Origin: Aromatoleum toluvorans
GTDB taxonomy: Bacteria > Pseudomonadota > Gammaproteobacteria > Burkholderiales > Rhodocyclaceae
Assembly: GCF_012910905.1 (NCBI RefSeq)
Contig: NZ_WTVN01000002.1
Location: forward strand, 1 to 64,000
DNA: 64,000 nt
Reading direction: 5' to 3'
Position 1 is the stretch's first letter. The number at the start of each line of letters is the position of its first letter. Positions 9,103-17,682 of the stretch are shown piece by piece. The notes under the pieces are model-generated. The model was not told where the DNA came from and ran no database searches. It saw only the letters and a program-made list of their open reading frames with translations. Both the position numbers and the translations under genes were made by a program.

Positions 9103-9977
9103 TGGACTGGCTCCCCGGCAACTTCAGCGATTTCTGGTCCACCTACAGCACCCTCGTGTTCTCGGTGGGCGTGCATGCCCTGCTCGCGCTGTCGATCTGG
9201 CTGACCCTCTCCTGCGGCCTGCTGTCGCTGGCGAATGCGGCCTTCATGGGCATCGGCGCCTACGTGTCGGCCCTGCTGACGCTGCATCTCGAATGGTCCT
9301 TCGGCACCGTGCTGCTCGCCGGCGGAATCGCCCCGGCCGTCGTCGCCCTGATCATCGGCGCGCCGGTGCTGCGCCTGTCGGGCGTCTATCTGGCGATGGC
9401 GACGCTGGCATTCGGCGAGGTGGTGCGCATCACGGTACTCAACCTCGAGATCACCGGCGGCCCGGAAGGCCTCAACGGCATTCCGCTCGCCACCGAGGGC
9501 TGGCACATCGCGTTGCTGCTCGCCCTGACCGTCTACGGCCTCGCCCGCCTGCGCCGCTCGAAGGTCGGGCGCGCCTTCGAGGCGATCAAGGAGGACGAGG
9601 TGGCGGCGCGCCTGATGGGCGTGGACGTCGATCGCTACAAGCTGCTCGCCTTCGTGCTCGGCGGCTTCATCGCCGGCATCGCGGGCGCGCTCAACGCGCA
9701 CTTCACGTTCTTCATCAGCCCGCGCGAATACGGTTTCGAGAACGCCGTCGACATCCTGACGATGGCCGTCCTGGGCGGCACGTCCGGCCTCGTCGGACCG
9801 ATGCTCGGGGCCTCCATCCTCACCCTGCTGCCGGAACTGCTGCGTTCGCTGCACGATTTCCGCTCGCTGGTGAACGGCGCCATCCTGGTGCTGGTCGTCC
9901 TCTTCCTGCCCAAGGGCATCTGGGAGCCACGCCGCATCCGGAACTGGCTGAATCGCAACAAGGGGAAGCCGGCATGA
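9099..9977 (+). CDS. livM: Branched-chain amino acid-type ABC permease LivM
   Basis: The 292-residue membrane protein is the second permease subunit. The segment GVYLAMATLAFGEVVRI...TGGPEGLNGIP is the LivM hallmark, and LRRSKVGRAFEAIKEDEVAARLMGVDVDRYKLLAF is the ATPase-contact loop. It starts at the ATG at 9099 (a second ATG follows at 9102), overlapping the livH stop, and its own stop overlaps the livG start in an ATGA. Confidence 0.93.
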   Translation: MMDWLPGNFSDFWSTYSTLVFSVGVHALLALSIWLTLSCGLLSLANAAFMGIGAYVSALLTLHLEWSFGTVLLAGGIAPAVVALIIGAPVLRLSGVYLAMATLAFGEVVRITVLNLEITGGPEGLNGIPLATEGWHIALLLALTVYGLARLRRSKVGRAFEAIKEDEVAARLMGVDVDRYKLLAFVLGGFIAGIAGALNAHFTFFISPREYGFENAVDILTMAVLGGTSGLVGPMLGASILTLLPELLRSLHDFRSLVNGAILVLVVLFLPKGIWEPRRIRNWLNRNKGKPA

Positions 9978-10747
9978 GCGCCAACCTGCTGTCCATCCGC
10001 AACGTCGGCAAGCATTTCGGCGGCCTGCACGTGCTGCACGACGTCAGCTTCGAAGTGCCCGCCGGCTGCATCTACGGCCTCATCGGGCCGAACGGCGCCG
10101 GCAAGACGACGGTCTTCAACCTGGTCACCGGCCTGCTCGCGCCGAGCAGCGGCAGCATCGACTTCCGCGGCGAAAGCCTGCTCGGCCTGGCACCGCATCG
10201 CATCACGCAGCGCGGCGTGGCGCGCACCTTCCAGAACATCCGCATCTTCAAGGAAATGGACCTGCTGGAAAACGTCATGGTCGGCCGGCACGAGCACCTG
10301 AAGTACGGCGGGGCCGGACTCTTCTTCAACACGCGGGCCTACCGTGCCGCGGAACGGCGCGCACGCGAACGCGCGCTCGAACTGCTGACCTGGGTCGGAC
10401 TCGCGCACAAGGCTGACATGCTGGCCGACAACCTGTCCTATGGCGACCAGCGCAAGCTGGAATTTGCCCGCGCGCTGGCCACCGAGCCCAAGCTGCTGCT
10501 GCTCGACGAACCGGTGGCGGGGATGAACCCCGCGGAAAAGACCGTCCTGATGGAAGAAATCCGCAACATCCGCGAGCGCGGCTACGGGGTCTTCATGATC
10601 GAACACGACATGCGCTTCGTGATGGGCGTGTGCGACCGCATCGCCGTGCTGAACTTCGGTCGCATCATCGCGGAAGGCACGCCGGACGAGGTGCGCAACA
10701 ACCCGGAAGTGATCGAAGCCTACCTCGGCAAGGAGGACGCAGCATGA
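9974..10747 (+). CDS. livG: Branched-chain amino acid-type ABC ATPase LivG
   Basis: The 257-residue ATPase has Walker A GPNGAGKT (about residues 38-45), a signature region LSYGDQRKLEFARAL in place of LSGGQ (normal for LivG), and Walker B LLLLDEPVAGMNP. The C-terminal FGRIIAEGTPDEVRNNPEVIEAYLG is typical of the family. It energises transport from the cytoplasmic face with LivF. The start ATG at 9974 overlaps the livM stop. Confidence 0.95.
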   Translation: MSANLLSIRNVGKHFGGLHVLHDVSFEVPAGCIYGLIGPNGAGKTTVFNLVTGLLAPSSGSIDFRGESLLGLAPHRITQRGVARTFQNIRIFKEMDLLENVMVGRHEHLKYGGAGLFFNTRAYRAAERRARERALELLTWVGLAHKADMLADNLSYGDQRKLEFARALATEPKLLLLDEPVAGMNPAEKTVLMEEIRNIRERGYGVFMIEHDMRFVMGVCDRIAVLNFGRIIAEGTPDEVRNNPEVIEAYLGKEDAA

Positions 10748-11457
10748 GCGAGATCCTGCGCGTGCACGACCTCGCCGTGAGGTATGGCCACATCGAGGCC
10801 GTGAAGGGGCTGGACTTCCGGCTCAACGAAGGCGAGATCACCGCCCTGGTGGGTGCCAACGGCGCCGGCAAGAGCACGACCCTGCTGGCCCTGTCGGGGC
10901 TGCTGAAACCCTCGCGCGGCCGGATCGAATTCCAGGGGGAGGACATCACCCGCCTCGCACCGCACCAGATCGTCCAGCGCGGCGTGGTGCAGGTGGCCGA
11001 AGGCCGCGCCATCCTCACCACCCTGACGGTCGCCGAGAACCTCCAGCTCGGCGCCTATACGCGCCCGGACAAGGCCGGCGTCGGCGATTCCCTGGACGAG
11101 GTCTATCAGCTGTTTCCCCGGCTCAAGGACCGGGCCGCGCAGTTCGCCGGCAACCTTTCCGGCGGCGAACAGCAGATGCTGGCGATCGGCCGTGCGCTGA
11201 TGGCGAAACCCAGACTGCTCCTGCTCGACGAGCCCTCGATGGGGCTGGCGCCGCTGATGGTCCAGGAAATCTTCCGCACCGTGTCCGAGATCAACCGGGC
11301 CGGCCTGACCATCCTGCTGGTCGAGCAGAACGTCCGCCAGGCTTTGAAGATCGCGCGTCAGGGCTACGTGATCGAAACCGGGAAGATCGTCCTGTCGGAC
11401 TCGGGGGAGAACCTGCTGGCCAATCCCAAGGTCGAGGAGGCTTACCTCGGGGGGTAG
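10744..11457 (+). CDS. livF: Branched-chain amino acid-type ABC ATPase LivF
   Basis: The 237-residue ATPase shows Walker A GANGAGKS (about residues 37-44), signature LSGGEQQMLAIGRAL and Walker B LLLLDEPSMGLAP. It forms the heterodimeric ATPase with LivG. The ATG at 10744 overlaps the livG stop (ATGA). It is the last gene of the importer operon; a strong terminator follows 36 bp downstream. Confidence 0.95.
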   Translation: MSEILRVHDLAVRYGHIEAVKGLDFRLNEGEITALVGANGAGKSTTLLALSGLLKPSRGRIEFQGEDITRLAPHQIVQRGVVQVAEGRAILTTLTVAENLQLGAYTRPDKAGVGDSLDEVYQLFPRLKDRAAQFAGNLSGGEQQMLAIGRALMAKPRLLLLDEPSMGLAPLMVQEIFRTVSEINRAGLTILLVEQNVRQALKIARQGYVIETGKIVLSDSGENLLANPKVEEAYLGG

Positions 11458-11492
11458 GCAGGCGCTGGCGTAGCGGGAGGGAGAGCCGAAGC

Positions 11493-11522
11493 GAAAAAGC
11501 CACCGATTGGTGGCTTTTTCAT
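11493..11522. terminator. Bidirectional rho-independent terminator
   Basis: A perfect 12-bp stem, GAAAAAGCCACC (11493-11504) and GGTGGCTTTTTC (11509-11520), encloses a GATT loop. The A-run and T-run make it work in both directions: it closes livF on the plus strand and may also serve the minus-strand operon ending at 11643. Confidence 0.9.
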
Positions 11523-11642
11523 TGAAGCGGCGCACCCGGGCCGACGTGCGTGGGCACTCGACTGAGGTGGCGCAGCTACCCGTCGGGTCGTCCCAGTCGC
11601 TTGATCAGCCCCTTCCGGCCATGATCGTGCGACAAAGCCCTA

Positions 11643-12227
11643 TCAATACACAGTTCCTCCATCGCTCTTCTGGTACAGGGAGCGCCGAGGTTTCTTGAAG
11701 ACCTGCCGCACCATGGGTTCGAAGAATTCGAGCGGCAGCGTTTCCGCGGCCGGATCGAAGGCGGGCGCGTCATAGCGGGCGCAGAACTCGGCAGTATGGC
11801 GAAAGTGCGGATGATCCTTGAAGCGGTCGCGCAGGTTGCGGTCGAGGCCGAGGTGATGGAAGAAGTAATAGCCCTGGAAGATGGCGTGGTGGGCGACCAT
11901 CCAGTGGTTTTCCTCGCTGACGAAAGGCTGCAGCAGGGTCGCGGCGAATTCGGCGTGGTTGTAGGAGCCGAGCAGGTCGCCGATGTCGTGCAGCAGGGCG
12001 CACACGACGTATTCCTCGTCACGGCCGTCGCGGTGCGCGCGCGTCGCGGTCTGCAGGCAGTGGGTCAGCCGGTCGACGGGAAAGCCGCCGAAATCGCCCT
12101 CCAGCTGCTTCAGGTGCGCGAGCAAGCGATCCGGCAGCGCGGCGGCATAGGGACCGAAATGCGCGGTGATCCCGGCCCAGTCCTCGGCGGTGGCGTCCTT
12201 CAGGTTGGTAAAGCGGGTGGCGCTCAT
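11643..12227 (-). CDS. HD-domain protein, PhnZ/MIOX-like
   Basis: The 194-residue cytoplasmic protein carries an HD metal site: His56 (HCLQTATRA), His80-Asp81 (LLHDIGD) and His113-His114 (MVAHHAIF). Members with this layout include the di-iron oxygenase PhnZ and other small HD oxygenases as well as phosphohydrolases. The second half, FFHHLGLDRNLRDRFKDHPHFRHTAEFCARYDAPAFD, matches the HD-oxygenase group better than nucleotidases. It is the second gene of an operon with a class II aldolase, which suggests a small oxygenolytic or phospho-ester pathway. No phosphonate gene is nearby. Confidence 0.7.
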   Translation of the reverse strand: MSATRFTNLKDATAEDWAGITAHFGPYAAALPDRLLAHLKQLEGDFGGFPVDRLTHCLQTATRAHRDGRDEEYVVCALLHDIGDLLGSYNHAEFAATLLQPFVSEENHWMVAHHAIFQGYYFFHHLGLDRNLRDRFKDHPHFRHTAEFCARYDAPAFDPAAETLPLEFFEPMVRQVFKKPRRSLYQKSDGGTVY

Positions 12228-12264
12228 GAGGGTCCTCGCGGTGTTGACGTCGGGGCCGGCCCGA

Positions 12265-13053
12265 TCAGAGCTGGTAGCCCGGGTTCACGCGGTCGAGACG
12301 ACGCAGGAGGGCCGGCCAGGGCACCGATCCGTCGAGGTGCTTGCGGTGACCGCGCATCCGGTCGTTCATGGCGACGGTCAGGGTGACGGTCCTGTCCTCG
12401 ACCTGCGGCGACACATGGGTCAGTTCCACGCCGCAGCTCAACGCCTTCACCTGGATCTCGCAGGTGCGCTGCAGCATGTACATCATCAGGAAGGTGTCGG
12501 CGACGGTCTCACCGCAGGTCAGCAGGCCGTGGTTCGGGAGAATCAGGTAGGATTTGTCGCCCAGGTCCTGCTGCAGCCGCGCCCGCTCGTCGGGGTTCAG
12601 CGCGACGCCTTCGTAGGGGTGATAGGCAAGGCTCGCGCGGATGAACACCGATTGCTGCGACAGGGGCAGCAGGCCGTCCTTGTGCATCGACACGGCGATG
12701 CCGTCGGCCGTGTGGGTGTGCAGCACGCAACCCACGTCCGCGCGCGCTTCATGGATCGCGCCATGAATGATGAAGCCGGCGGGGTTGATGTCGTAGGGGC
12801 TGTCGAGCAGCTTGTTGCCGGACAGATCGACCTTGACCAGACTCGACGCGGTGATCTCGTCGAACATCAGGCCGTAGGGGTTGATGAGGAATTCCTCGGT
12901 GCCGGGCACCTTCGCGGAGATGTGCGTGTACACCAGGTCTTCCCAGCGGAACAGGGAAACGAGGCGATAACAGGCGGCGAGCTCGACGCGCGTCTGCCAT
13001 TCGAGGGGCGAAACCTGTTGCCGGACTTCGGGATGGACGAATGGTGTGCTCAT
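12265..13053 (-). CDS. Class II aldolase/adducin family protein
   Basis: The 262-residue protein belongs to the class II (Zn) aldolase/adducin fold. Visible features are HTHTADGIA with zinc ligands His112 and His114, the NHGLLTCGETV segment near residue 180 with the third His, and an N-terminal LVYTHISAKVPG. Enzymes of this fold cleave or epimerise sugar phosphates or decarboxylate. The ATG at 13053 was chosen because the fold begins there; the frame upstream overlaps the Crp-type gene. It is the first gene of a two-gene operon and is divergent from the Crp/Fnr-type regulator, which probably controls it. Confidence 0.82.
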   Translation of the reverse strand: MSTPFVHPEVRQQVSPLEWQTRVELAACYRLVSLFRWEDLVYTHISAKVPGTEEFLINPYGLMFDEITASSLVKVDLSGNKLLDSPYDINPAGFIIHGAIHEARADVGCVLHTHTADGIAVSMHKDGLLPLSQQSVFIRASLAYHPYEGVALNPDERARLQQDLGDKSYLILPNHGLLTCGETVADTFLMMYMLQRTCEIQVKALSCGVELTHVSPQVEDRTVTLTVAMNDRMRGHRKHLDGSVPWPALLRRLDRVNPGYQL

Positions 13054-13116
13054 TTGCGGATCTCTCTTCGGGGGTTGAGGATGTATAGGTGTTGTATCGG
13101 GGGAGTCTAGAGAGCG

Positions 13117-13845
13117 ATGCCCTCCCCGACTGTCAAAGTCTTTACAGTCGCCGCCGATCGCGAGCGGCGGACGCTCCTGCTGCGCAATCCGATGTTCCGC
13201 GACCTGCCGGAAGCGGCCGTTGGCGCCGTGGTCGCGATGACACGCACGCGGCATCTGACGGACCATTCCCGGCTGTTCACGAAAGGTGACGTCCCCGACG
13301 GCATGTATGGCGTGGTGAGCGGCTGCATCCGCGCGACGAGCTCGACGGCCGACGGACGCGAGGCGCTGCTCGGACTCATGGAGCCGGGCTGCTGGTTCGG
13401 CGAATCCTCATTGTTCGACGGCCTGCCGCGCACCTACACCGCGGATGCCCAGGGCGACTGCGAGCTGCTGATGATCCCGCGCGAACCGCTCAACGCCCTG
13501 CTCGACGCCCAACCGCAGCTGTACCGCCATTTCGTGCCGCTGCTGTGCCAGCGCATCCGCCTCTCGACGCTGCTGCTGGAAAGCAATGCGCTGCTGTCAC
13601 TCGAGGGCCGGCTCGCACAACGCCTGCTGCTGCTGGCGGAAAACGTGCTGCAGGGTGGCGGGGAGCCCCCGCGCCACATCCTGCACCTGTCGCAGGAAGA
13701 CCTGAGCCAGATGCTCGGCACGAGCCGGCAGAGCATCAACAAGGTGCTGGGCGACTGGGAGCGTACCGGCCTGATCGAGCGCCACTACGGCGCGCTGACG
13801 CTCTCCGACCCGGCGGCGCTGCGCGCGCTGTGCGCCCCGCCCTGA
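13117..13845 (+). CDS. Crp/Fnr-family transcriptional regulator
   Basis: The 242-residue protein has a cyclic-nucleotide-binding-like jelly roll (about residues 25-140, including GDVPDGMYGVVSGCIRATSSTADGREALLGLMEPGCWFGESSLFDG) and a C-terminal helix-turn-helix (LSQEDLSQMLGTSRQSINKVLGDWERTGLIE, about 191-221). The N-terminal cysteines that hold the Fnr iron-sulfur cluster are absent, so it is not an oxygen-sensing Fnr. It is divergent from the aldolase/HD operon over a 63-bp gap. Its last 61 bases overlap the end of the convergent ThuA-like gene. Confidence 0.88.
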   Translation: MPSPTVKVFTVAADRERRTLLLRNPMFRDLPEAAVGAVVAMTRTRHLTDHSRLFTKGDVPDGMYGVVSGCIRATSSTADGREALLGLMEPGCWFGESSLFDGLPRTYTADAQGDCELLMIPREPLNALLDAQPQLYRHFVPLLCQRIRLSTLLLESNALLSLEGRLAQRLLLLAENVLQGGGEPPRHILHLSQEDLSQMLGTSRQSINKVLGDWERTGLIERHYGALTLSDPAALRALCAPP

Positions 13846-14744
13846 GCGCATTCCGCCGCGCGCCGCTCGCGCGCCCAGGCTCTCGCCTCGGCCGAGCACG
13901 CCCAGCGGATGGCATTCGCGAGCACGCGCCGGAACGCGGGATTGCCGTAGGCCGCGGGACCATCGCCGAACTGCAGGTATACGATCGGGCTGTTGCGGTA
14001 GTGCTTCACCCATCCGACCAGGTTGCTGCCGGGCGCGTGAGTCCAGCCCGCATTCGAATTGAGCTGCCCGGCCAGCGCGAGCCGCGCCGAGAAGAAGTTC
14101 TCCGCGGTGAAGGAATAATCGCTGCGGAAGAGCGGCACCACGGAATCCTCGAACACCTCGAACAGGTAGGGCTCGTCGACGAGTTCGAAGGCTTCGACGC
14201 CGCGCGTGATCGGGTGATCGGCGACGGGCACGATGCGGTGGGCGGCATCGATGCGGTAACCCGAATCCGGCCTGTCCCGTCCGCGCGATTTCATCGGCAG
14301 GTAGAGGAATTGCCCGCCGACGATCTCCGCCCACTCCGGCCACGCGGGCCACGCCGCACAGGCATGGTGGAGGATGACGAGCGGGAAGCCCTCCTCCAGC
14401 ATCGCGAGCAGACCGTTGCGGTAGGACTCGGGCGGCTCGTGGAAGACCGGCACCCCGTCGCCATGCCGCTTGAACTCGATGCCGGGCATGTCGTACAGCA
14501 CATAGCAGTCGAAATGGCGGGCGATGGCCGGCGCGAACATGAGCTGCGCCGCCGGATGTTCGACGCCCGACCACTCGATCTCGGGGTTGTCCTCGAAGAG
14601 CGCGTAGAACGGATCGCGCGCGAAGGCATGGCCGCGCGTGACGACCAGGAGGTTGTGCTTAGTGCCGCGGGCCGGGAAGAAGGTCTGCCCGCCCTTGCCG
14701 CTGCGTCGCCGATGGTGGTCGGGGACCTCGTTGTCGGGCGTCAT
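13785..14744 (-). CDS. ThuA-like protein (trehalose-utilisation / class I amidotransferase-like fold)
   Basis: The 319-residue protein has the ThuA fold: NLLVVTRGHAFARDPFYALFEDNPEIEWS at the start, CYVLYDMPG and PLVILHHACAAWPAWPEWAEIVGGQF in the core, and SPIVYLQFGDGPAAYGNPAFRRVLANAIRW near the end. ThuA-like proteins occur in carbohydrate or polyol modification clusters but have no single known reaction. It is probably the last gene of the long minus-strand operon and sits 65 bp after the TetR gene. The C-terminal 25 residues are low-complexity and overlap the convergent regulator gene. A second ThuA-like gene lies at 38753. Confidence 0.75.
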   Translation of the reverse strand: MTPDNEVPDHHRRRSGKGGQTFFPARGTKHNLLVVTRGHAFARDPFYALFEDNPEIEWSGVEHPAAQLMFAPAIARHFDCYVLYDMPGIEFKRHGDGVPVFHEPPESYRNGLLAMLEEGFPLVILHHACAAWPAWPEWAEIVGGQFLYLPMKSRGRDRPDSGYRIDAAHRIVPVADHPITRGVEAFELVDEPYLFEVFEDSVVPLFRSDYSFTAENFFSARLALAGQLNSNAGWTHAPGSNLVGWVKHYRNSPIVYLQFGDGPAAYGNPAFRRVLANAIRWACSAEARAWARERRAAECAQGGAHSARSAAGSESVSAP

Positions 14745-14809
14745 CGCCGCTCCGCTTGGTCAGTCGGCGGGCGGCGCGCACGCCACCCGCAGAGGGCCGC
14801 CGTGGCGGA

Positions 14810-15589
14810 CTAGATGCCGGCCTTCTTGCGCGTGCGCGGGGCAGCCTTGGCACGCGTGGCACGCGGGCGCCGCGTTGCGACGATGGCCGGCTTCTTGAAT
14901 TCTTCCAGGCTTTCCTCGGACGGGAAGACAAGCTCGCCGACACGGATCTTGCGCACCATGTCGGCCGTGAAGGCGAGCAGGATCCATTCGGTCGCGGGAT
15001 CCTTCCACAGGTCGCGGCTCATCGTCAGCCCCTCGAGGATCGCGCGCGTGAGCCGGCGGGTGAGTTCGAGCTTGCGCATGTCGTCGCGCCACTCGGGGAA
15101 GACCTTGAGGAGCTCCTCCTTCCACACGAGGTCGTGATGGCGCGCGCGCGGCAGGAAGATCGCGCGCAACTCGCTGTTGGTGCGCGAGGCGACGCGCAGT
15201 TCGAGGTAGGCCTGGAACTCGCGGCTCTGGCACAGCTGCCAGTCGATCCCGATCGCGCTGTTGCGGCCGACGCGGTCTTCGTCCCGCAGCCGGACCACCG
15301 TCTGGCTGAACGCAGTCATGTGCTTGTAGAAGGCGTAGTCGATGACCGCCACGAGGAGATCCTGCCGCGTCGGGTAATGATGCAGCATCGCCCCGCGCGA
15401 AACCTTCGCGATCTCGCAGATCAGGTTGTTGGTCGTTTCGGCGTACCCATGGTTGGCGAGGCAGTCGAGCGTCGCCTCGAGGATGGTTTCGCGCGTCTCC
15501 GAACTCTTCCGCTCCTGCTGGCTGTCGGGCCGCGGCGCCAGCCCCTCTGGAGCGAGTTCCAGGATGGCGTTGGGAAGGTCATTGTTCAT
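14810..15589 (-). CDS. TetR-family transcriptional regulator (distal)
   Basis: The 259-residue protein has a TetR helix-turn-helix at about residues 30-75 (ETILEATLDCLANHGYAETTNNLICEIAKVSRGAMLHHYPTRQDLL) and a ligand-binding helical domain. The tail is basic and rich in Arg/Lys/Ala. The ATG at 15589 is used; a start seven codons earlier (15610) is equally possible, with no strong ribosome site for either. It follows the EamA gene by 205 bp, a gap large enough for its own promoter, with the 12-bp palindrome TTGCGATCGCAA at 15713-15724. It is a second candidate regulator of the catabolic island. Confidence 0.85.
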   Translation of the reverse strand: MNNDLPNAILELAPEGLAPRPDSQQERKSSETRETILEATLDCLANHGYAETTNNLICEIAKVSRGAMLHHYPTRQDLLVAVIDYAFYKHMTAFSQTVVRLRDEDRVGRNSAIGIDWQLCQSREFQAYLELRVASRTNSELRAIFLPRARHHDLVWKEELLKVFPEWRDDMRKLELTRRLTRAILEGLTMSRDLWKDPATEWILLAFTADMVRKIRVGELVFPSEESLEEFKKPAIVATRRPRATRAKAAPRTRKKAGI

Positions 15590-15794
15590 GGTCGGTTGCA
15601 GTCCAGGCAAAAACAGAAAGGGCTTGCGCCGGCGCGCGCGACGAACGCGCTCACGACGCAGGATTCAAACACAAGATGCGGCGCTTGACGATGCCTCGGA
15701 CGGGCGGAGGGCTTGCGATCGCAACCCCCGATGTCCGACGCCCGGCCCGCGGTCCGCGAACGCGGCGACAGCCGCCAGGAGCGCACGGCACCGC

Positions 15795-16730
15795 TCATGC
15801 GGACTTGCACTCCACCACCCCGGGCGGCACTGCGCGTGCGGGTTTGAGCGCGCTCAATACGGTGCCCAGCAGCACCAGAATCATGCCCGCGAGGTGCCAG
15901 ACGCTCAGCGGCTCGCCGAGCAGCAGGGCACCGAACGCGACGCCGAGGACCGGAACCCAGGCCATGTAGATGGCCGCACGCCCGGCGCCCATCGCGGCGA
16001 CGCCGCGCGCCCAGGCGAGCGCGCCGAACGCCGTCGCGCCGACACCGGAAAACGCCACGACCAGCCAGTCGCGCCAGCCCAGCGTCTGCAGCACCGCCAG
16101 CGGAGACTCGATCACGGCTGCGCTGTGCACGCAAAGCGCCAGCGCACCGACCGCATACAGGAACACGTTGATCGCGAGCGGATTGCTTTCCCGCGACAGG
16201 CGCTGCAAGGCCAGCACGCCGCAGGCGAAGCTCAGCATCGAGCCGAGCACGAGCAGGTCGCCGAACGAGGGGCCGGCGAGCGCCGCGTGCGCTTGGTTGA
16301 GGACGACCAGGCACACGCCGGTCACCGCCAGCAGCGCGCCGGCGACGTAGCGGCCGGTCAGCGGCTTGCGGAACACCAGCGCCTCGAGGACGCCGTTGAT
16401 CAGGGGATTCAGCGCTAGGATCAGGGCCGCATTGGTCGCGGTCGTCGTCTCCATGGCCTTCGCGAACAGCATCTGGTTGCCATACACGAGCAGCAGCGCA
16501 CTGGCGCACGCGAGCAGCAGCATCCGTCCGCGCCAGCGCGGAAAGTGCTGGTGACTGAACAGCAGCAGCAGCGCCAGCGCGACCACGGCGCACACCATGC
16601 GCAGGCTCGCGACCAGGGTGAAGTCCATCACCCCGGCGAGCCATTTCACGGCGGTGACGTTCAGCGCCCAGACGACCATCGTGGCCATCAGGGCGAGGTG
16701 CAGGCCGGCAGTGACCGGGCGCGCGTTCAT
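15795..16730 (-). CDS. EamA/DMT-family transporter
   Basis: The 311-residue inner-membrane protein has ten hydrophobic segments and two EamA repeats, typical of the drug/metabolite transporter superfamily (first repeat about residues 8-140, second from 150, with LGEPLSVWHLAGMILVLLGTVLSA at the end). Such proteins export or import small metabolites. Its ATG overlaps the stop of the enoyl-CoA hydratase gene upstream (ATGA), so it is co-translated with the catabolic operon and may export an overflow intermediate or take up substrate. Confidence 0.87.
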   Translation of the reverse strand: MNARPVTAGLHLALMATMVVWALNVTAVKWLAGVMDFTLVASLRMVCAVVALALLLLFSHQHFPRWRGRMLLLACASALLLVYGNQMLFAKAMETTTATNAALILALNPLINGVLEALVFRKPLTGRYVAGALLAVTGVCLVVLNQAHAALAGPSFGDLLVLGSMLSFACGVLALQRLSRESNPLAINVFLYAVGALALCVHSAAVIESPLAVLQTLGWRDWLVVAFSGVGATAFGALAWARGVAAMGAGRAAIYMAWVPVLGVAFGALLLGEPLSVWHLAGMILVLLGTVLSALKPARAVPPGVVECKSA

Positions 16731-17644
16731 GCGGACGGTTCCTGCGTGGCGGCCTTGCGGTTCGCCTCCGCCATGCTGCGCGCGTCGTAGCCACCGGTGC
16801 GGTTGCCCGAGATCAGTTCGCTGTGGCTGTGCGCGAAGTGGTGCCAGGCGAAGGAGGCGTCCATGGCACTGCGCTTGCCCTGCAGGTCTTCGACGTGGTT
16901 GATGGCCTGCTTGGTGAGCGCGAGCCCCATGCGCGGCTGCTCGGCGATGCGGGCCGCGAGCACATAAGTGCCCTGCTCCAGCTCCGTGCGTGGCAGCACG
17001 CGATTGACCATGCCCATCTGGTACGCGCGTTCGGCGCTCATGCGGTCGCCGACAAACAGGAATTCCTTGGCGATGCGCGGGTTGAGCTCGTACGGGTGGG
17101 CGAAGTATTCCACGCCGGGAATGCCCATGCGCACGACCGGGTCCTGGAAGAAGGCGTCGTCGCTCGCGATGATCAGGTCGCACACCCACGCGAGCATCAG
17201 CCCTCCGGCGATGCACGCGCCCTGCACCATCGCGATGGTCGGCTTGGGCAGTGCGCGCCAGCGCCGGCACATCTCGAGGTACACCTCCTGCTCGCGCGCA
17301 TAGAGGAATTCCCCGCCCGGCTTGTTGGTGTGGTCCCACCACAGGTGCGTGCGCTCGAACGGCTTGTTGATGTCGCGCCCCGGCGTACCGATGTCGTGCC
17401 CCGCCGAGAAATGCTTGCCCGCGCCGCGCAGCACGATGACCTTCACCGCGTCGTCATCGACGGCGCGCCGGAAGGCGGCGTCGAGCGCATAGGTCATCTG
17501 CGAATTCTGCGCGTTGTTGAAGGCCGGGCGGTTCATCGTCACGCTCGCGACGCCGTTCTCCACCGCGTACAGCACGGGCTCGGCGGTCTCGTAGGTCGAC
17601 GTGTCCTCGCGCGTGACGAAGCCGGCTGGAGTATTCGTGGTCAT
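16727..17644 (-). CDS. Enoyl-CoA hydratase/isomerase family protein (long form)
   Basis: The 305-residue crotonase-fold protein has both oxyanion-hole motifs, KHFSAGHDIGTPG and MVQGACIAGGLMLAW, and an active-site stretch DPVVRMGIPGVEYFAHPYELNPRIAKEFLFVGDRMSAERAYQMGMVNRVLP. It carries an N-terminal extension of about 30 residues and an insertion around DINKPFERTHLWWDHTNKPGGEFLYAREQEVYLEM, which sets it apart from plain FadB-type hydratases. It probably hydrates or isomerises a ring-derived CoA ester. The usual catalytic Glu pair is not both obvious, so the reaction is uncertain. Confidence 0.85.
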   Translation of the reverse strand: MTTNTPAGFVTREDTSTYETAEPVLYAVENGVASVTMNRPAFNNAQNSQMTYALDAAFRRAVDDDAVKVIVLRGAGKHFSAGHDIGTPGRDINKPFERTHLWWDHTNKPGGEFLYAREQEVYLEMCRRWRALPKPTIAMVQGACIAGGLMLAWVCDLIIASDDAFFQDPVVRMGIPGVEYFAHPYELNPRIAKEFLFVGDRMSAERAYQMGMVNRVLPRTELEQGTYVLAARIAEQPRMGLALTKQAINHVEDLQGKRSAMDASFAWHHFAHSHSELISGNRTGGYDARSMAEANRKAATQEPSA

Positions 17645-17682
17645 CCTCGGATCCTTGGAAACATTGCGAGGCCGTCGCAGGC

